A stretch of DNA of 64,000 nucleotides from Myxococcales bacterium (GTDB lineage: Bacteria; Myxococcota_A; UBA796; GCA-2862545), in NCBI GenBank assembly GCA_019634415.1, contig JAHQVJ010000160.1:33531-97530 (forward strand), given 5' to 3'. The notes beneath the pieces were generated by a model that saw only the letters and a program-made list of their open reading frames with translations, did not search any database and was not told where the DNA came from. A program made the translations under genes and the position numbers. Below, one piece after another: positions 53,485 to 61,881 of the stretch; the first letter of the stretch is position 1; the number at the start of each line of letters is the position of its first letter.

Positions 53485-54888
53485 ATGTCGTCGCTCACGA
53501 AACGAATGGCGCTCGCGGTACTAGTGGTCCCACTGGCAAGCTGCGGGACTGCAGACGTCGAGGATCAGGAGGATGCCCTGAGGGCCACCCCCACGGAGAA
53601 CGTGTGGAATCCCGACTCCGACATCCACCCCAGTGTGGTGTTCGCCCAAGCCACGTGGTTCTACGGCTGGGACACGGTCGTCTCCACGACGCGGCCTGGG
53701 GCCTCCGCCGTGGAGTACACGACCTTCCACGACCTGGGCATCGCCAGGCTCTTCTCGGCGGATCTGCCGGACGGCACCACCTCGTGCGTGGTCTCGTGGC
53801 GGCCGACCGCGGGCAACGTAGAGCTCGTACGGCAGGCCTGGGGAGCCCTCCTCACGGACATGGTCTTCAGCACAGACCAGATCTACGCGTTCTTCAAGGG
53901 CAAGTCGCACCCAGCCTGGCTGGCGGAGAACCCTTGGGCCCAAGAGTCGGAGTCCATCAACCACTACTACAGCCACGTCGTCGAGACATTCGGTCCGGAC
54001 GTCGTCGATGCACTGGACGACCAGGGGTGTGACGACATCACCACCACGGGGTGGAGCCTCGGGGGAGCCATGGCCCAGGTCTTCGCCCACTACGTATGGC
54101 ACTCTCACCCCGACACGAAGCTCACCCAGGTCCATGCCTACAACCCGGGGCCTGCAGGAAACAGCGAGTTTCGCGACAGCTACGAGGGCTTTCGGATCTG
54201 GCGCAGCGCGCAGTCGGAAATCTACTGCCGAGAGGGAGACCCCGTCCTCTACGCCAGCGAGCACCTCTTCAACGATCCACCCGTCGAGGGAGGACCCATC
54301 TGGGAGGTCGGCTGCACCCAGGTGGGAGCGAAGCTCGACGAGGACGCGTGGCCCTGGCGCGGCGTAGATCTAGAGCCTGCATTCACCTACAACCACGACA
54401 TCCGGATGTGGCGGACCTGCGACGACTACGCCGACGACCAGTGCCCTCACCACGGCGCCGCCTTCAGCACGGTTTGGTCGGATCCTGGACCGCGCGCAGG
54501 GTCGATTCGAAACAGAGGGCTTGGGTGGTCCTACCAGGGTCCTATCGACGGTATGCATTGCACCCCCGTGAACGAGCCGTCGGATCCCCACGCTTGGCAC
54601 GACAACCACTTCTGCTCCGAGGAGCGGATCGGGCTCGAGTGGTCCTACGGAGGCCCCATCGACCGGGTCCCCGGACCCGTCAGCGACATGCGGTGCACTC
54701 GCATCCACGAGAACGCGGACCCGCACGACTGGCACGACAACTACCTGTGTGTGCCCACCACCAGCGGCTTCCACTTCGAGTGGAGCGTACACGATCCCAT
54801 CGACGGCAAGGACTGCATCAAGTGGCTGGAGCCGTCGGATCCCCACACTTGGGACGACAACTGGCTGTGCTGGGACTTCGCCTACTAA
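53485..54888 (+). CDS. Lipase-like lipoprotein with triplicate C-terminal repeat
   Basis: The start is the ATG with GGGAGG 7 bases upstream; 467 aa. The signal ends in PLASC (Cys20). The class-3-lipase-type elbow GWSLGG (Ser191) sits in TTTGWSLGGAMAQVFAHY, and the order fits an alpha/beta hydrolase. From about residue 346 three units of 32-39 residues repeat, each with W-S-x3-PID..C...DPHxW.DNxxC (346-377, 384-422, 430-462), probably a disulfide-stabilised surface-binding module. The lipase would act outside the cell membrane on lipid or polymer ester. It lies between the two poly-Cys paralogues. Confidence 0.85.
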   Translation: MSSLTKRMALAVLVVPLASCGTADVEDQEDALRATPTENVWNPDSDIHPSVVFAQATWFYGWDTVVSTTRPGASAVEYTTFHDLGIARLFSADLPDGTTSCVVSWRPTAGNVELVRQAWGALLTDMVFSTDQIYAFFKGKSHPAWLAENPWAQESESINHYYSHVVETFGPDVVDALDDQGCDDITTTGWSLGGAMAQVFAHYVWHSHPDTKLTQVHAYNPGPAGNSEFRDSYEGFRIWRSAQSEIYCREGDPVLYASEHLFNDPPVEGGPIWEVGCTQVGAKLDEDAWPWRGVDLEPAFTYNHDIRMWRTCDDYADDQCPHHGAAFSTVWSDPGPRAGSIRNRGLGWSYQGPIDGMHCTPVNEPSDPHAWHDNHFCSEERIGLEWSYGGPIDRVPGPVSDMRCTRIHENADPHDWHDNYLCVPTTSGFHFEWSVHDPIDGKDCIKWLEPSDPHTWDDNWLCWDFAY

Positions 54889-54926
54889 GCTGCAGCCCCG
54901 CGCTGTAGACCGGGTGGAGGTCGGAC

Positions 54927-56201
54927 ATGCTGCTCTTCTTCGTCGGCGCCTGTTGCTGCTGCCCTTCGAGCGAGGCGCCCGCGGAGCCCGTGCCCGGCGC
55001 CTACCTGCACACGCTCGGCCGCTGGGTGTGCGAAGACGGCTCCGCCTGGCAGTTCCGCGAAGACGGCACCTACACCACCCGCGGTCGACACCTCGGGGAG
55101 GTGGCGGGCCGCATCACCGGCTACCGCGCCGACCGATTCGTGCTCGATGGCCAGGAGCTGTGGGGCGTGTCGCTGGCGCAGGCAACCGTGTCGGTCTCCC
55201 CACTCGAGGGCTGCCTGAGCCTGAACGGCTCGGCCTGCATGCGGGTGGACGAGGTTCCGCCGCCGGGCCTGGTGGGCCTGTGGGAGGGGCAACGGCCCAG
55301 CGACGTGGAGGAGATCGGGCCTGGGATCTTCCTGCAGCGCCGAGCGCCGGGCAGCGGCCCACCGGTGACCCCCGACAGCGAGGTCTGGCTGACCATCAGC
55401 GGCGCTGGTGGCGATCTGTCGCAAGGAGGCCGTGCGTCCGAGCTGCGGGTCCCACAGTGGCGCACGGTGGCGCAGGCCATGCGACTGGGCGAGGTCGCGC
55501 GCATCTTCCTCGACGAGAGCCGACCCGAGCTGCGCGACGAGACGGTCTTCGACGTGGGGGTGGCGGCACTGTTGCCTCCGGAGCCAGGCCCCTTCTGGCA
55601 GAGCGTGGAGGACGAAGCCGACGACGCGCCAGCCCTGCAGCGGTTCTCCGGCACGCCCGCCGACGCCCCGGTGACCGAGGCCTGGGGACGGCTCGTGTGG
55701 TTCTACGAGGGCCACCGCACCCAGACCTACTCGGGCACCTTCCTCCCCGTGCCGCTCCACATCCAGCCGTGGGCCAAGGACCACCTCCGGGAGCTGACGG
55801 TGGGGAGTCGGCTGCGGATCCGGCATCGGGACCGTGTCTACGACGTCATCGTGGAAGAAGCCGACGCCCACCCTCCGCCACCCCGGCTCGAGATGGTCCC
55901 TTGGCGCCACGAACGCCCGCGGCTGTTCGTGCGCGACGACGGCTACGCCGAGATCTGGCACGAGGGACGCATGAAGGGTGGCCTGCTCTCGGCGGGCGCA
56001 GAGGCGGGCGTGGAGTTCTGCGATCTGCCGAGACTTCCGAGCGCGTTCGCCGTGGACGGAGATGTCATGGTGTGGGTCGGCGGCGAGCTGTCGCGCAACG
56101 CCACTCACGACCTCGAGCGGATCGAGGCCGGCCCCCCATCGAGCGGACGAAGCGGCGGACGACCGCGGTTCCCCAGCCTGGGGGGTGGTGGCTTCGACTG
56201 A
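54927..56201 (+). CDS. Poly-Cys lipoprotein with FKBP-like segment
   Basis: The 424-aa protein starts MLLFFVGACCCC with four consecutive Cys at the lipidation site, which is unusual. A first domain (LGRWVCEDGSAWQFREDGTY) repeats the type seen in the broken paralogue at 52116. The middle (GPGIFLQRRAPGSGPPVTPD, QWRTVAQAMRLGEVARIFLD) resembles an FKBP fold without clear active-site aromatics. A third segment (LFVRDDGYAEIWHEGRMKGG) and a Gly-rich tail ending GGGGFD follow. It lies 38 bp after the lipase-like gene and may be cotranscribed with it. The function is unknown; an FKBP-like chaperone is only an inference. Confidence 0.7.
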   Translation: MLLFFVGACCCCPSSEAPAEPVPGAYLHTLGRWVCEDGSAWQFREDGTYTTRGRHLGEVAGRITGYRADRFVLDGQELWGVSLAQATVSVSPLEGCLSLNGSACMRVDEVPPPGLVGLWEGQRPSDVEEIGPGIFLQRRAPGSGPPVTPDSEVWLTISGAGGDLSQGGRASELRVPQWRTVAQAMRLGEVARIFLDESRPELRDETVFDVGVAALLPPEPGPFWQSVEDEADDAPALQRFSGTPADAPVTEAWGRLVWFYEGHRTQTYSGTFLPVPLHIQPWAKDHLRELTVGSRLRIRHRDRVYDVIVEEADAHPPPPRLEMVPWRHERPRLFVRDDGYAEIWHEGRMKGGLLSAGAEAGVEFCDLPRLPSAFAVDGDVMVWVGGELSRNATHDLERIEAGPPSSGRSGGRPRFPSLGGGGFD

Positions 56202-56213
56202 GGTGCCGCAGAC

Positions 56214-57023
56214 TCAGGCGACGACGGATCCGATGGCCTGCCCCAGTCGCACCACGTCCCCAGCCTCCACCGACCACCGCACCCGATCCGGCGGCGCCAC
56301 CAGCACCACCGTGGAGCCCAGGTGGAAGACCCCCAGCTCCTCGGCCCGCTGCACCGCCACGTCGATCGCAGCCTCCTGCGCCTGCGCCCCCGTGTTGGAG
56401 ACCACGTCGCACAGCGACAGCGTGATCCGGCCCACGCCGAACGCCCCCACGAGCACGACCCACACAGCCCCAGCCTCGGTCTGCAGCTCGACCGCCGCGC
56501 GCTCGTTGCGGGTGAACAGCCCCTGCACCCGCCGCACCGCCGCCGGGAACACCGGCCACAGGGTGCCGGGCACGTAGCGCCAGCGCACAGCCGTGCCCTC
56601 TCGGGGCACGTGTACGCGGTGGTAGTCGGTGGGCGACAGGTAGAGCACCGCCACCGCGCGCTCCCCGCTCACGGACTCCCCGAGCAGCACGTCGAGGCGC
56701 ATGGAGCGGCCGGGCGCCACCTGTACCGCCCCGTCTCGGCTCACCCCCGCGAAGGCGCAGCGACCGTCCACGGGGCTCACCAGCGCCTCGGGGGCAGGGT
56801 CGACGGGGCGCACCCCGGGCTTCAGCCGCCGGGTGAACAGCGCCTCGAGCGTGGGGTAGTCCGCCAAGCTGCCCTCGGCCTCGTCGAGGTTCACGCCATA
56901 GGCGCGCACGAAGGCGGCGGTGAACCAACGGCTCACGCCCGAGCGGGCTACACCCCCCATCACCCGCGCCATGCGGTTGCGGGGCAGGACCGAGAGCACG
57001 GATACGATCAGGGCGTCCCTCAT
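56214..57023 (-). CDS. psd: Phosphatidylserine decarboxylase proenzyme
   Basis: The 269-aa proenzyme makes phosphatidylethanolamine. Conserved parts are SPVDGR (Asp86), LYLSPTDYHRVHVP (His135) and the self-cleavage motif LGST (235-238), whose Ser becomes the pyruvoyl group of the alpha chain. An N-terminal hydrophobic part anchors the protein to the membrane. The start ATG 57023 is 36 bp from the divergent chorismate-synthase start. No operon partner is apparent on its strand. Confidence 0.95.
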   Translation of the reverse strand: MRDALIVSVLSVLPRNRMARVMGGVARSGVSRWFTAAFVRAYGVNLDEAEGSLADYPTLEALFTRRLKPGVRPVDPAPEALVSPVDGRCAFAGVSRDGAVQVAPGRSMRLDVLLGESVSGERAVAVLYLSPTDYHRVHVPREGTAVRWRYVPGTLWPVFPAAVRRVQGLFTRNERAAVELQTEAGAVWVVLVGAFGVGRITLSLCDVVSNTGAQAQEAAIDVAVQRAEELGVFHLGSTVVLVAPPDRVRWSVEAGDVVRLGQAIGSVVA

Positions 57024-57059
57024 GGGCGCAGACCCTACTCCAGCGAGCCGAGCACCACC

Positions 57060-58181
57060 ATGGGCAGCAGCACGGGAACCATGTTCTGTGTGACCACCTA
57101 CGGCGAGAGCCACGGAGGGGCGCTGGGTGCGGTGGTGGAGGGCTGCCCGCCGGGGATCCCGCTGGATCTGGAGGCGGTGCAGGCGGAGCTCGACCGGCGG
57201 CGCCCCGGGCAGTCGCTGCTCACCACCCAGCGCAAGGAAGCCGATCGCGTGCAGGTGAACAGCGGCCTGTTCGAGGGACGCACCCTGGGCACAGCACTCG
57301 CCCTGCAGATCGCCAACACCGACGCCGACGCCCGCGCCTACGCGGAGTGGCGCGACACCTACCGGCCGTCCCACGCCGACTTCACCTACGACGCGCGCTA
57401 CGGCGTGCGCGCCTGGGCGGGCGGCGGACGCGCCTCGGCGCGCGAGACGGCAGCTCGCGTGGCGGCGGGTGCCGTGGCGCGCCAGGTGCTCCAGCACCTG
57501 GCGGGTGCAGCCGTGGAGGTGGTGGCCTGGGTGGATCAGATCGCCGGAGACGCAGCCACCGTCGACTCCGCCACCGTCACCCGCGACCAGGTGGACGCCA
57601 CCGACGTGCGCTGCCCCGACGCCACCGCCGCCGCCCGCTTCGACGCCACCATCCGCGCCGCCCGCAAAGACGCCGACACGGTGGGCGGCGTGGTGCGCTG
57701 CGTGGCCCGCGGCGTGCCGGCGGGCCTCGGCGACCCCGTGTTCGACAAGCTCGACGCCGATCTCGCGAAGGCGCTGATCTCGCTGCCGGCCGCCAAGGGC
57801 GTCGAGATCGGCAGCGGCTTCGCGGGCACCCACCTGCGCGGCACCGCCCACAACGACGCCTTCGTGCCCGACGCGGCCCGCGGGATCGCCACCGCCACCA
57901 ACCGCTCGGGCGGGATCCAGGGCGGGATCAGCAACGGCATGGCGATCGAGCTGGCGGTGGCGTTCAAGCCGGTGGCCACGGTGTTCCACGAGCAAGCCAC
58001 CGTGAACGACGCGGGAGAGGCCACCACGGTGCGCCCGCGCGGTCGCCACGATCCGTGTGTGCTGCCGCGGGCGGTCCCCATCGTGGAGGCCGCGGTGTGC
58101 CTGGTGCTGGCCGATCACTGGCTGCGCTGGCGCGGACAGGTGGGCCAGCCGCCGCCGGTGCCGCTGAACGTCCCCCGGTGA
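57060..58181 (+). CDS. aroC: Chorismate synthase
   Basis: The 373-aa enzyme converts EPSP to chorismate with reduced FMN. Signature 1 is MFCVTTYGESHGGALGAVV; later conserved parts are GRASARETAARVAAGAVA, NDAFVPD and SGGIQGGISNGMAIELAVAFKP. Its length is normal. The ATG at 57060 is preferred to the second ATG at 57081, as the family usually has seven to eight residues before TMF. The stop overlaps the GTG of the membrane methyltransferase (GTGA at 58178-58181), so the two are coupled, an uncommon partnership. Confidence 0.95.
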   Translation: MGSSTGTMFCVTTYGESHGGALGAVVEGCPPGIPLDLEAVQAELDRRRPGQSLLTTQRKEADRVQVNSGLFEGRTLGTALALQIANTDADARAYAEWRDTYRPSHADFTYDARYGVRAWAGGGRASARETAARVAAGAVARQVLQHLAGAAVEVVAWVDQIAGDAATVDSATVTRDQVDATDVRCPDATAAARFDATIRAARKDADTVGGVVRCVARGVPAGLGDPVFDKLDADLAKALISLPAAKGVEIGSGFAGTHLRGTAHNDAFVPDAARGIATATNRSGGIQGGISNGMAIELAVAFKPVATVFHEQATVNDAGEATTVRPRGRHDPCVLPRAVPIVEAAVCLVLADHWLRWRGQVGQPPPVPLNVPR

Positions 58182-59944
58182 TCGCGCGGCAGCTGTACGC
58201 CCTGGGGCTGCTCCTGGGGGTGCTGGTGCTCCTGCTCGCGCCCCTGCACGGCGCGCTGACCACCCACCACCACGTCGTGCGAGTGGTCTGGAACGACCAC
58301 GTGCAGCTGCAGCTGCAGAGCGGCACGGTGCGGGTGGGTCAGCAGCTGCCCATCCATCGCCACAACCCCGACTGGATCCACCCCATCGGCACCGCCGTCG
58401 TCACCGAAGTCCACGGCGACCGAGCGGTGGCGCGCTACGACCCGGCCACCTTCCGCTGGCCCATGGGGCGCCACGGCGAGATCACGGGCACCTCGGGCGA
58501 AGAGGCGCTGCTGGATCTCGGGAGCGCCCACGGGCTGCAGCTCGGCGACGTGCTGCACGCCTTCGACGGCGACGCGCGGCGCGCACGGCTGCAGGTGGCG
58601 AGCACCACGGAGCACACGGCACGCGCCCGGGTGCTCGAGGGGCCGGAGCCCTCGGAGCTGGTGGGGGCACCGGTGTCGGAGTTCACGCTGCGCACCCGGG
58701 CGAGCCCGCTCACGCCGCGCTGGCTGTGGGTGCTGGAGACCGTGATCCTGGCGCTGGCCCTGGGCCTGTGGACGGCATCGTGGGTGCACGCGGCACCGGG
58801 TCGCTGGTGGCGCACCGCAGCGGGCACGGTGCGCGCGGGCGTGCAGTGGCTGGCGGCGAGGCGCGGCGTCCGACTGGCGGCCCACGTGGCGCTGGGGGCG
58901 GCCGTGTGGTGGGTGGTGCCGCTGCTGTTCTTCTCCGCCACCGCGCTGACCTACGCCGTCGGCAACGCGCTGACGGCGCTGGGCGTTTCGCTGGCGGTGC
59001 CGCCGCGCTTCCCCGACGCGGACCTGCGATGGCTTCAGGTGCCCGCCGTGATCGCGTACCTCGGCTGGCTGGGCCTACGCGGCAGCTCCCCCTGGCTCGC
59101 GCTGTGGCGCGCCACCGCCTACCGCCCGCTGCAGCTGCGCGGCTTCCCGCTGGGCAAGGGGCTGGGCCTGTGGGGGCTGCACCTGCTGATCTTCGCCGCC
59201 TTCGGCGCCACCCTCACCTCCTTCCTCGCCCACAACATGACGGTGGTGGTGCAGATCCTGTGGCCCAGCGTGGACGGCTCGCTGCTCACCCTGGCCGACG
59301 CCCAGCGCACCCTCGGGGCCATCTGGGGAGTCTCCCCCACCGTGCGCGACGGGCTGGCGCTGCTGGAGGCGTTTCGCTTCACCCTGTGGTCCGTCACCAT
59401 CTGCGGCTGCTTGCTGGGCTACGGCCACACCGTGCTCTCCATTTTGTGGAAGCACCCGCTGCACAACCTCGACTTCACCCTCACGGGCTGGTTCACCAAC
59501 GCCATCTGCTACGGACCCTTGCTGGGCGTGGTGCTGCACCATCAGATGCCCGACGGGGGCTACTTCGGGCCCGATCCCATCGTGACCCAGGGTCCGCTGT
59601 ACGCAGCGGTGCTGGGCACCGAGCTGCTGCTCAACGTGCTGTACACCGCGAGCATCTGGAACCTGGGGATCAAGTTCGGGGTGATGGCCGACAAGGGGCT
59701 GCGCACCACGGGCTTCTACGCGGTGGTGCGCCACCCGAGCTATACGCTCGAGGCGCTGCTGTTCGTGGTGATGTTCTGCCCGGCGCTGTCGACGGGCAGC
59801 GCCTGGCTGGCCGCCAGCACGTTCTTCGTGAAGTACTGGCTGCGGTCGGAGCGCGAGGACCACTTCCTGTCGGTGTCGAGCCCGGGAGAGCACGAGGGCT
59901 ACCGCAGCGAGGCTCCGTTCAAGTACGTGCCGGGCCTGATCTGA
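58178..59944 (+). CDS. Large membrane protein with ICMT-like methyltransferase end
   Basis: The start is GTG overlapping aroC; 588 aa. One N-terminal helix precedes a periplasmic beta domain (HHHVVRVVWNDHVQLQLQSG, residues about 30-165). At least eight transmembrane helices follow. The C-terminus has the isoprenylcysteine/phospholipid methyltransferase signature GFYAVVRHPSYTLEALL and RSEREDHFLS with the final Arg/Glu/Tyr pattern. It probably methylates a membrane lipid or prenylated product using SAM. The extra beta domain and long membrane part are unlike ordinary ICMT proteins. The proximity of psd on the other strand hints at phospholipid methylation, but that is inference. Confidence 0.75.
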   Translation: MIARQLYALGLLLGVLVLLLAPLHGALTTHHHVVRVVWNDHVQLQLQSGTVRVGQQLPIHRHNPDWIHPIGTAVVTEVHGDRAVARYDPATFRWPMGRHGEITGTSGEEALLDLGSAHGLQLGDVLHAFDGDARRARLQVASTTEHTARARVLEGPEPSELVGAPVSEFTLRTRASPLTPRWLWVLETVILALALGLWTASWVHAAPGRWWRTAAGTVRAGVQWLAARRGVRLAAHVALGAAVWWVVPLLFFSATALTYAVGNALTALGVSLAVPPRFPDADLRWLQVPAVIAYLGWLGLRGSSPWLALWRATAYRPLQLRGFPLGKGLGLWGLHLLIFAAFGATLTSFLAHNMTVVVQILWPSVDGSLLTLADAQRTLGAIWGVSPTVRDGLALLEAFRFTLWSVTICGCLLGYGHTVLSILWKHPLHNLDFTLTGWFTNAICYGPLLGVVLHHQMPDGGYFGPDPIVTQGPLYAAVLGTELLLNVLYTASIWNLGIKFGVMADKGLRTTGFYAVVRHPSYTLEALLFVVMFCPALSTGSAWLAASTFFVKYWLRSEREDHFLSVSSPGEHEGYRSEAPFKYVPGLI

Positions 59945-59950
59945 CCCGCG

Positions 59951-61051
59951 TCAGGGCCGTCGACGCCACTCCCAGCGCGTGCCGGTCTCCGACCCGTAGA
60001 CGACCGCCCAGCTGAACACGGGCTCGAGCCCATCGCTCCCCTCGCGCACGCCGAACATGCCCCCCACCATGCGCATCTGCACCTCGTCTCCCGATGGAAA
60101 CACCACGCGCAGCGGAGCGCTCGCCAGGCTGGGCGGAAGCACGCTGATGTGGGGGCCACGCAGCGCATACTCGGTCCAGTGCGCCCCCGCAGCATCCAAG
60201 CGCGCCAGCTCGTCGATGCGCTCCGACCAGTCATCGAGGTGCGTGTTGGGCCGCAGGGCGTCGCCCTCCTTCAGGTAGGGGAACAGCACATGGATCCAGC
60301 CGCTGAGCTCCGCCGGACCCGAGGCCGCCTGGTATCGGAAGAAGGACCTCCAGAAGTCCAGGTCGTCCTCCCCCTCCGCCGCAGCCACCAGCTTGTCCAG
60401 CACCGGCGTGAGCACGGAGATCCAGTCCTCGAGGCCCCACTCGGCGAGCAGCGCCGCACGCTCCCGAATGCGCCGCCAGTCCTCTGGGGTGCCCCGCAGG
60501 GTGAACGACGGAATGCCACAGCCCGCCATGAGCACGTACTCGAAGTAGGCCTGAAACGTGTCCAGCAGAACGATCTCGCTGGCCGCGCGCTCCGCCACGC
60601 CCGTGGTGGAGAAGTCGGCGACGATCAGATCTCGGACCCCGCCCACGTGCTCGGCCAAGAGATCCGAGAACCCCTCGAACACCTCGGGCCAGGGGTTGTG
60701 CTGCCCGAGCACGAAGTCGAGGCGCTTCACGGTGAGCACCTCCTTGCCCTCGTGCCGCACGAACCGATCGCGCAGCGACTCGGCATTCAGGTTCACGTGG
60801 TGCGCGAACCCAGACACGATGCAGAACCAGACGGCATCGGGGGTGAGCACCAGCGGACGATGCTCGTAGAACGCATCGTGGGCCGCCTGGGCAAGCGCGT
60901 TCCGGTCGTTGCAGACGACGAGCCCACCAGGGTCGGGCCCCATCTGCTCGACGGTCTGATGCAGCAGAGAACGTACGCTGGCGTCCCACGGAATCTGCTC
61001 ACGCGGCTCCTGTCGAGCCTCGGTGTCAGGAATCGAGATCGTACGAGACAT
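59951..61051 (-). CDS. DUF4419 family protein
   Basis: The 366-aa protein matches the DUF4419 family, known mostly from fungi and some bacteria: RPLVLTPDAVWFCIVSGFAHH, HVNLNAESLRDRFVRHEGKE, a central ADFSTTGVAERAASEIVLLD and CGIPSFTLRGTPEDWRRIRE. The biochemical function of the family is unknown. No signal peptide. The start is ATG 61051 or the adjacent GTG 61054, both with weak Shine-Dalgarno. It converges with the membrane methyltransferase, 6 bp from its stop. Confidence 0.85.
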   Translation of the reverse strand: MSRTISIPDTEARQEPREQIPWDASVRSLLHQTVEQMGPDPGGLVVCNDRNALAQAAHDAFYEHRPLVLTPDAVWFCIVSGFAHHVNLNAESLRDRFVRHEGKEVLTVKRLDFVLGQHNPWPEVFEGFSDLLAEHVGGVRDLIVADFSTTGVAERAASEIVLLDTFQAYFEYVLMAGCGIPSFTLRGTPEDWRRIRERAALLAEWGLEDWISVLTPVLDKLVAAAEGEDDLDFWRSFFRYQAASGPAELSGWIHVLFPYLKEGDALRPNTHLDDWSERIDELARLDAAGAHWTEYALRGPHISVLPPSLASAPLRVVFPSGDEVQMRMVGGMFGVREGSDGLEPVFSWAVVYGSETGTRWEWRRRP

Positions 61052-61122
61052 CACAACTTTCCCAAGTCGAAGGGCCTGTTCCAGTATCGCGCTCCCGCCC
61101 GCGACGGCCCGTCAACAAAGTG

Positions 61123-61203
61123 GCGTTCGCAGCTGATCAGACTCGTGCCAGCTTCGCTGCCACTGTACTGATTGGCCGCGAACTGCGTTCGCAGCTGATC
61201 AGA
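61123..61203. repeat. 19-bp direct repeat pair with a hairpin between
   Basis: GCGTTCGCAGCTGATCAGA occurs at 61123-61141 and 61185-61203. Between them GCGAAC-TGC-GTTCGC (61178-61192) forms a short perfect hairpin that overlaps the second copy. The second copy covers the stop of the 61199 gene. The repeats look like a deletion or duplication footprint, or paired sites. Confidence 0.6.
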
Positions 61204-61801
61204 ACCGCATGGCCAGCGCCAAGCCGCGGGTGTGTCGGTCGATCAGCGGAACGACGGACACCGCTGGGTGTCTCTTCAGCGCTCGCTCGTTCTTGAAGAA
61301 CTGAACCGAGGCCATCACCACCGCCAGCGGGATGCCGACGGTGCCCAGGGTGCCCAACGTCACCACGCTCGCGCCGAGGGACACCAGGGCCACCAGGATG
61401 GGCACCTTCGACAGCTTCACACCCGCTCGACGCAGCCACTTGGTGCTCACTGCCGTGGACAGGGTGTAGGTGAGCAGGCCACCGACCATGAGCGGCAGCC
61501 CCGCCAGCGCGATGAATCCCCCAACCTCGCTGGGGTCGCCGTCCCAGGCCTGCCCGATGTAGTAGGCCGTGCCCCCGACCACCGTGGCCGCCCCTCCGAC
61601 GAGGACGATGCCCCCCGCGCGAGCCGCGCTGTGCCAGCCGCGGGCGCGCTTCAGCATGGACGGGTCGAGGGTCAGCCGCGCCAGCGGAGGCGGCTGCACC
61701 GTCTGGGACACCGCGGGCGTGGGGCTCGGCTCGGGCTGTGGCATCTCGGCGGCCTGGGCGGGGAACAGGAACGTCAGCAGCATCGACAACATCGCAGCCA
61801 T
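61199..61801 (-). CDS. Exported/membrane hypothetical protein
   Basis: The 200-aa protein starts at MAAMLSMLLTFLFPAQA with GGAGG 6 bases upstream, a signal-like segment. A Pro-rich linker follows, then hydrophobic helices (GGIVLVGGAATVVGGTAYYI; VGGFIALAGLPLMVGGLLTY; VPILVALVSLGASVVTLGTL) with Gly-zipper character. No family recognised. It is 80 bp downstream of the PLP-decarboxylase gene on the same strand but is probably separate. Confidence 0.65.
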   Translation of the reverse strand: MAAMLSMLLTFLFPAQAAEMPQPEPSPTPAVSQTVQPPPLARLTLDPSMLKRARGWHSAARAGGIVLVGGAATVVGGTAYYIGQAWDGDPSEVGGFIALAGLPLMVGGLLTYTLSTAVSTKWLRRAGVKLSKVPILVALVSLGASVVTLGTLGTVGIPLAVVMASVQFFKNERALKRHPAVSVVPLIDRHTRGLALAMRF

Positions 61802-61881
61802 GGGATCCTCCGATCGGTGCTCGTCGGTGCCGCCCATCTCACGGGCGACAGCCTACACTCACCGAAGGAGTGCGTGAACGG

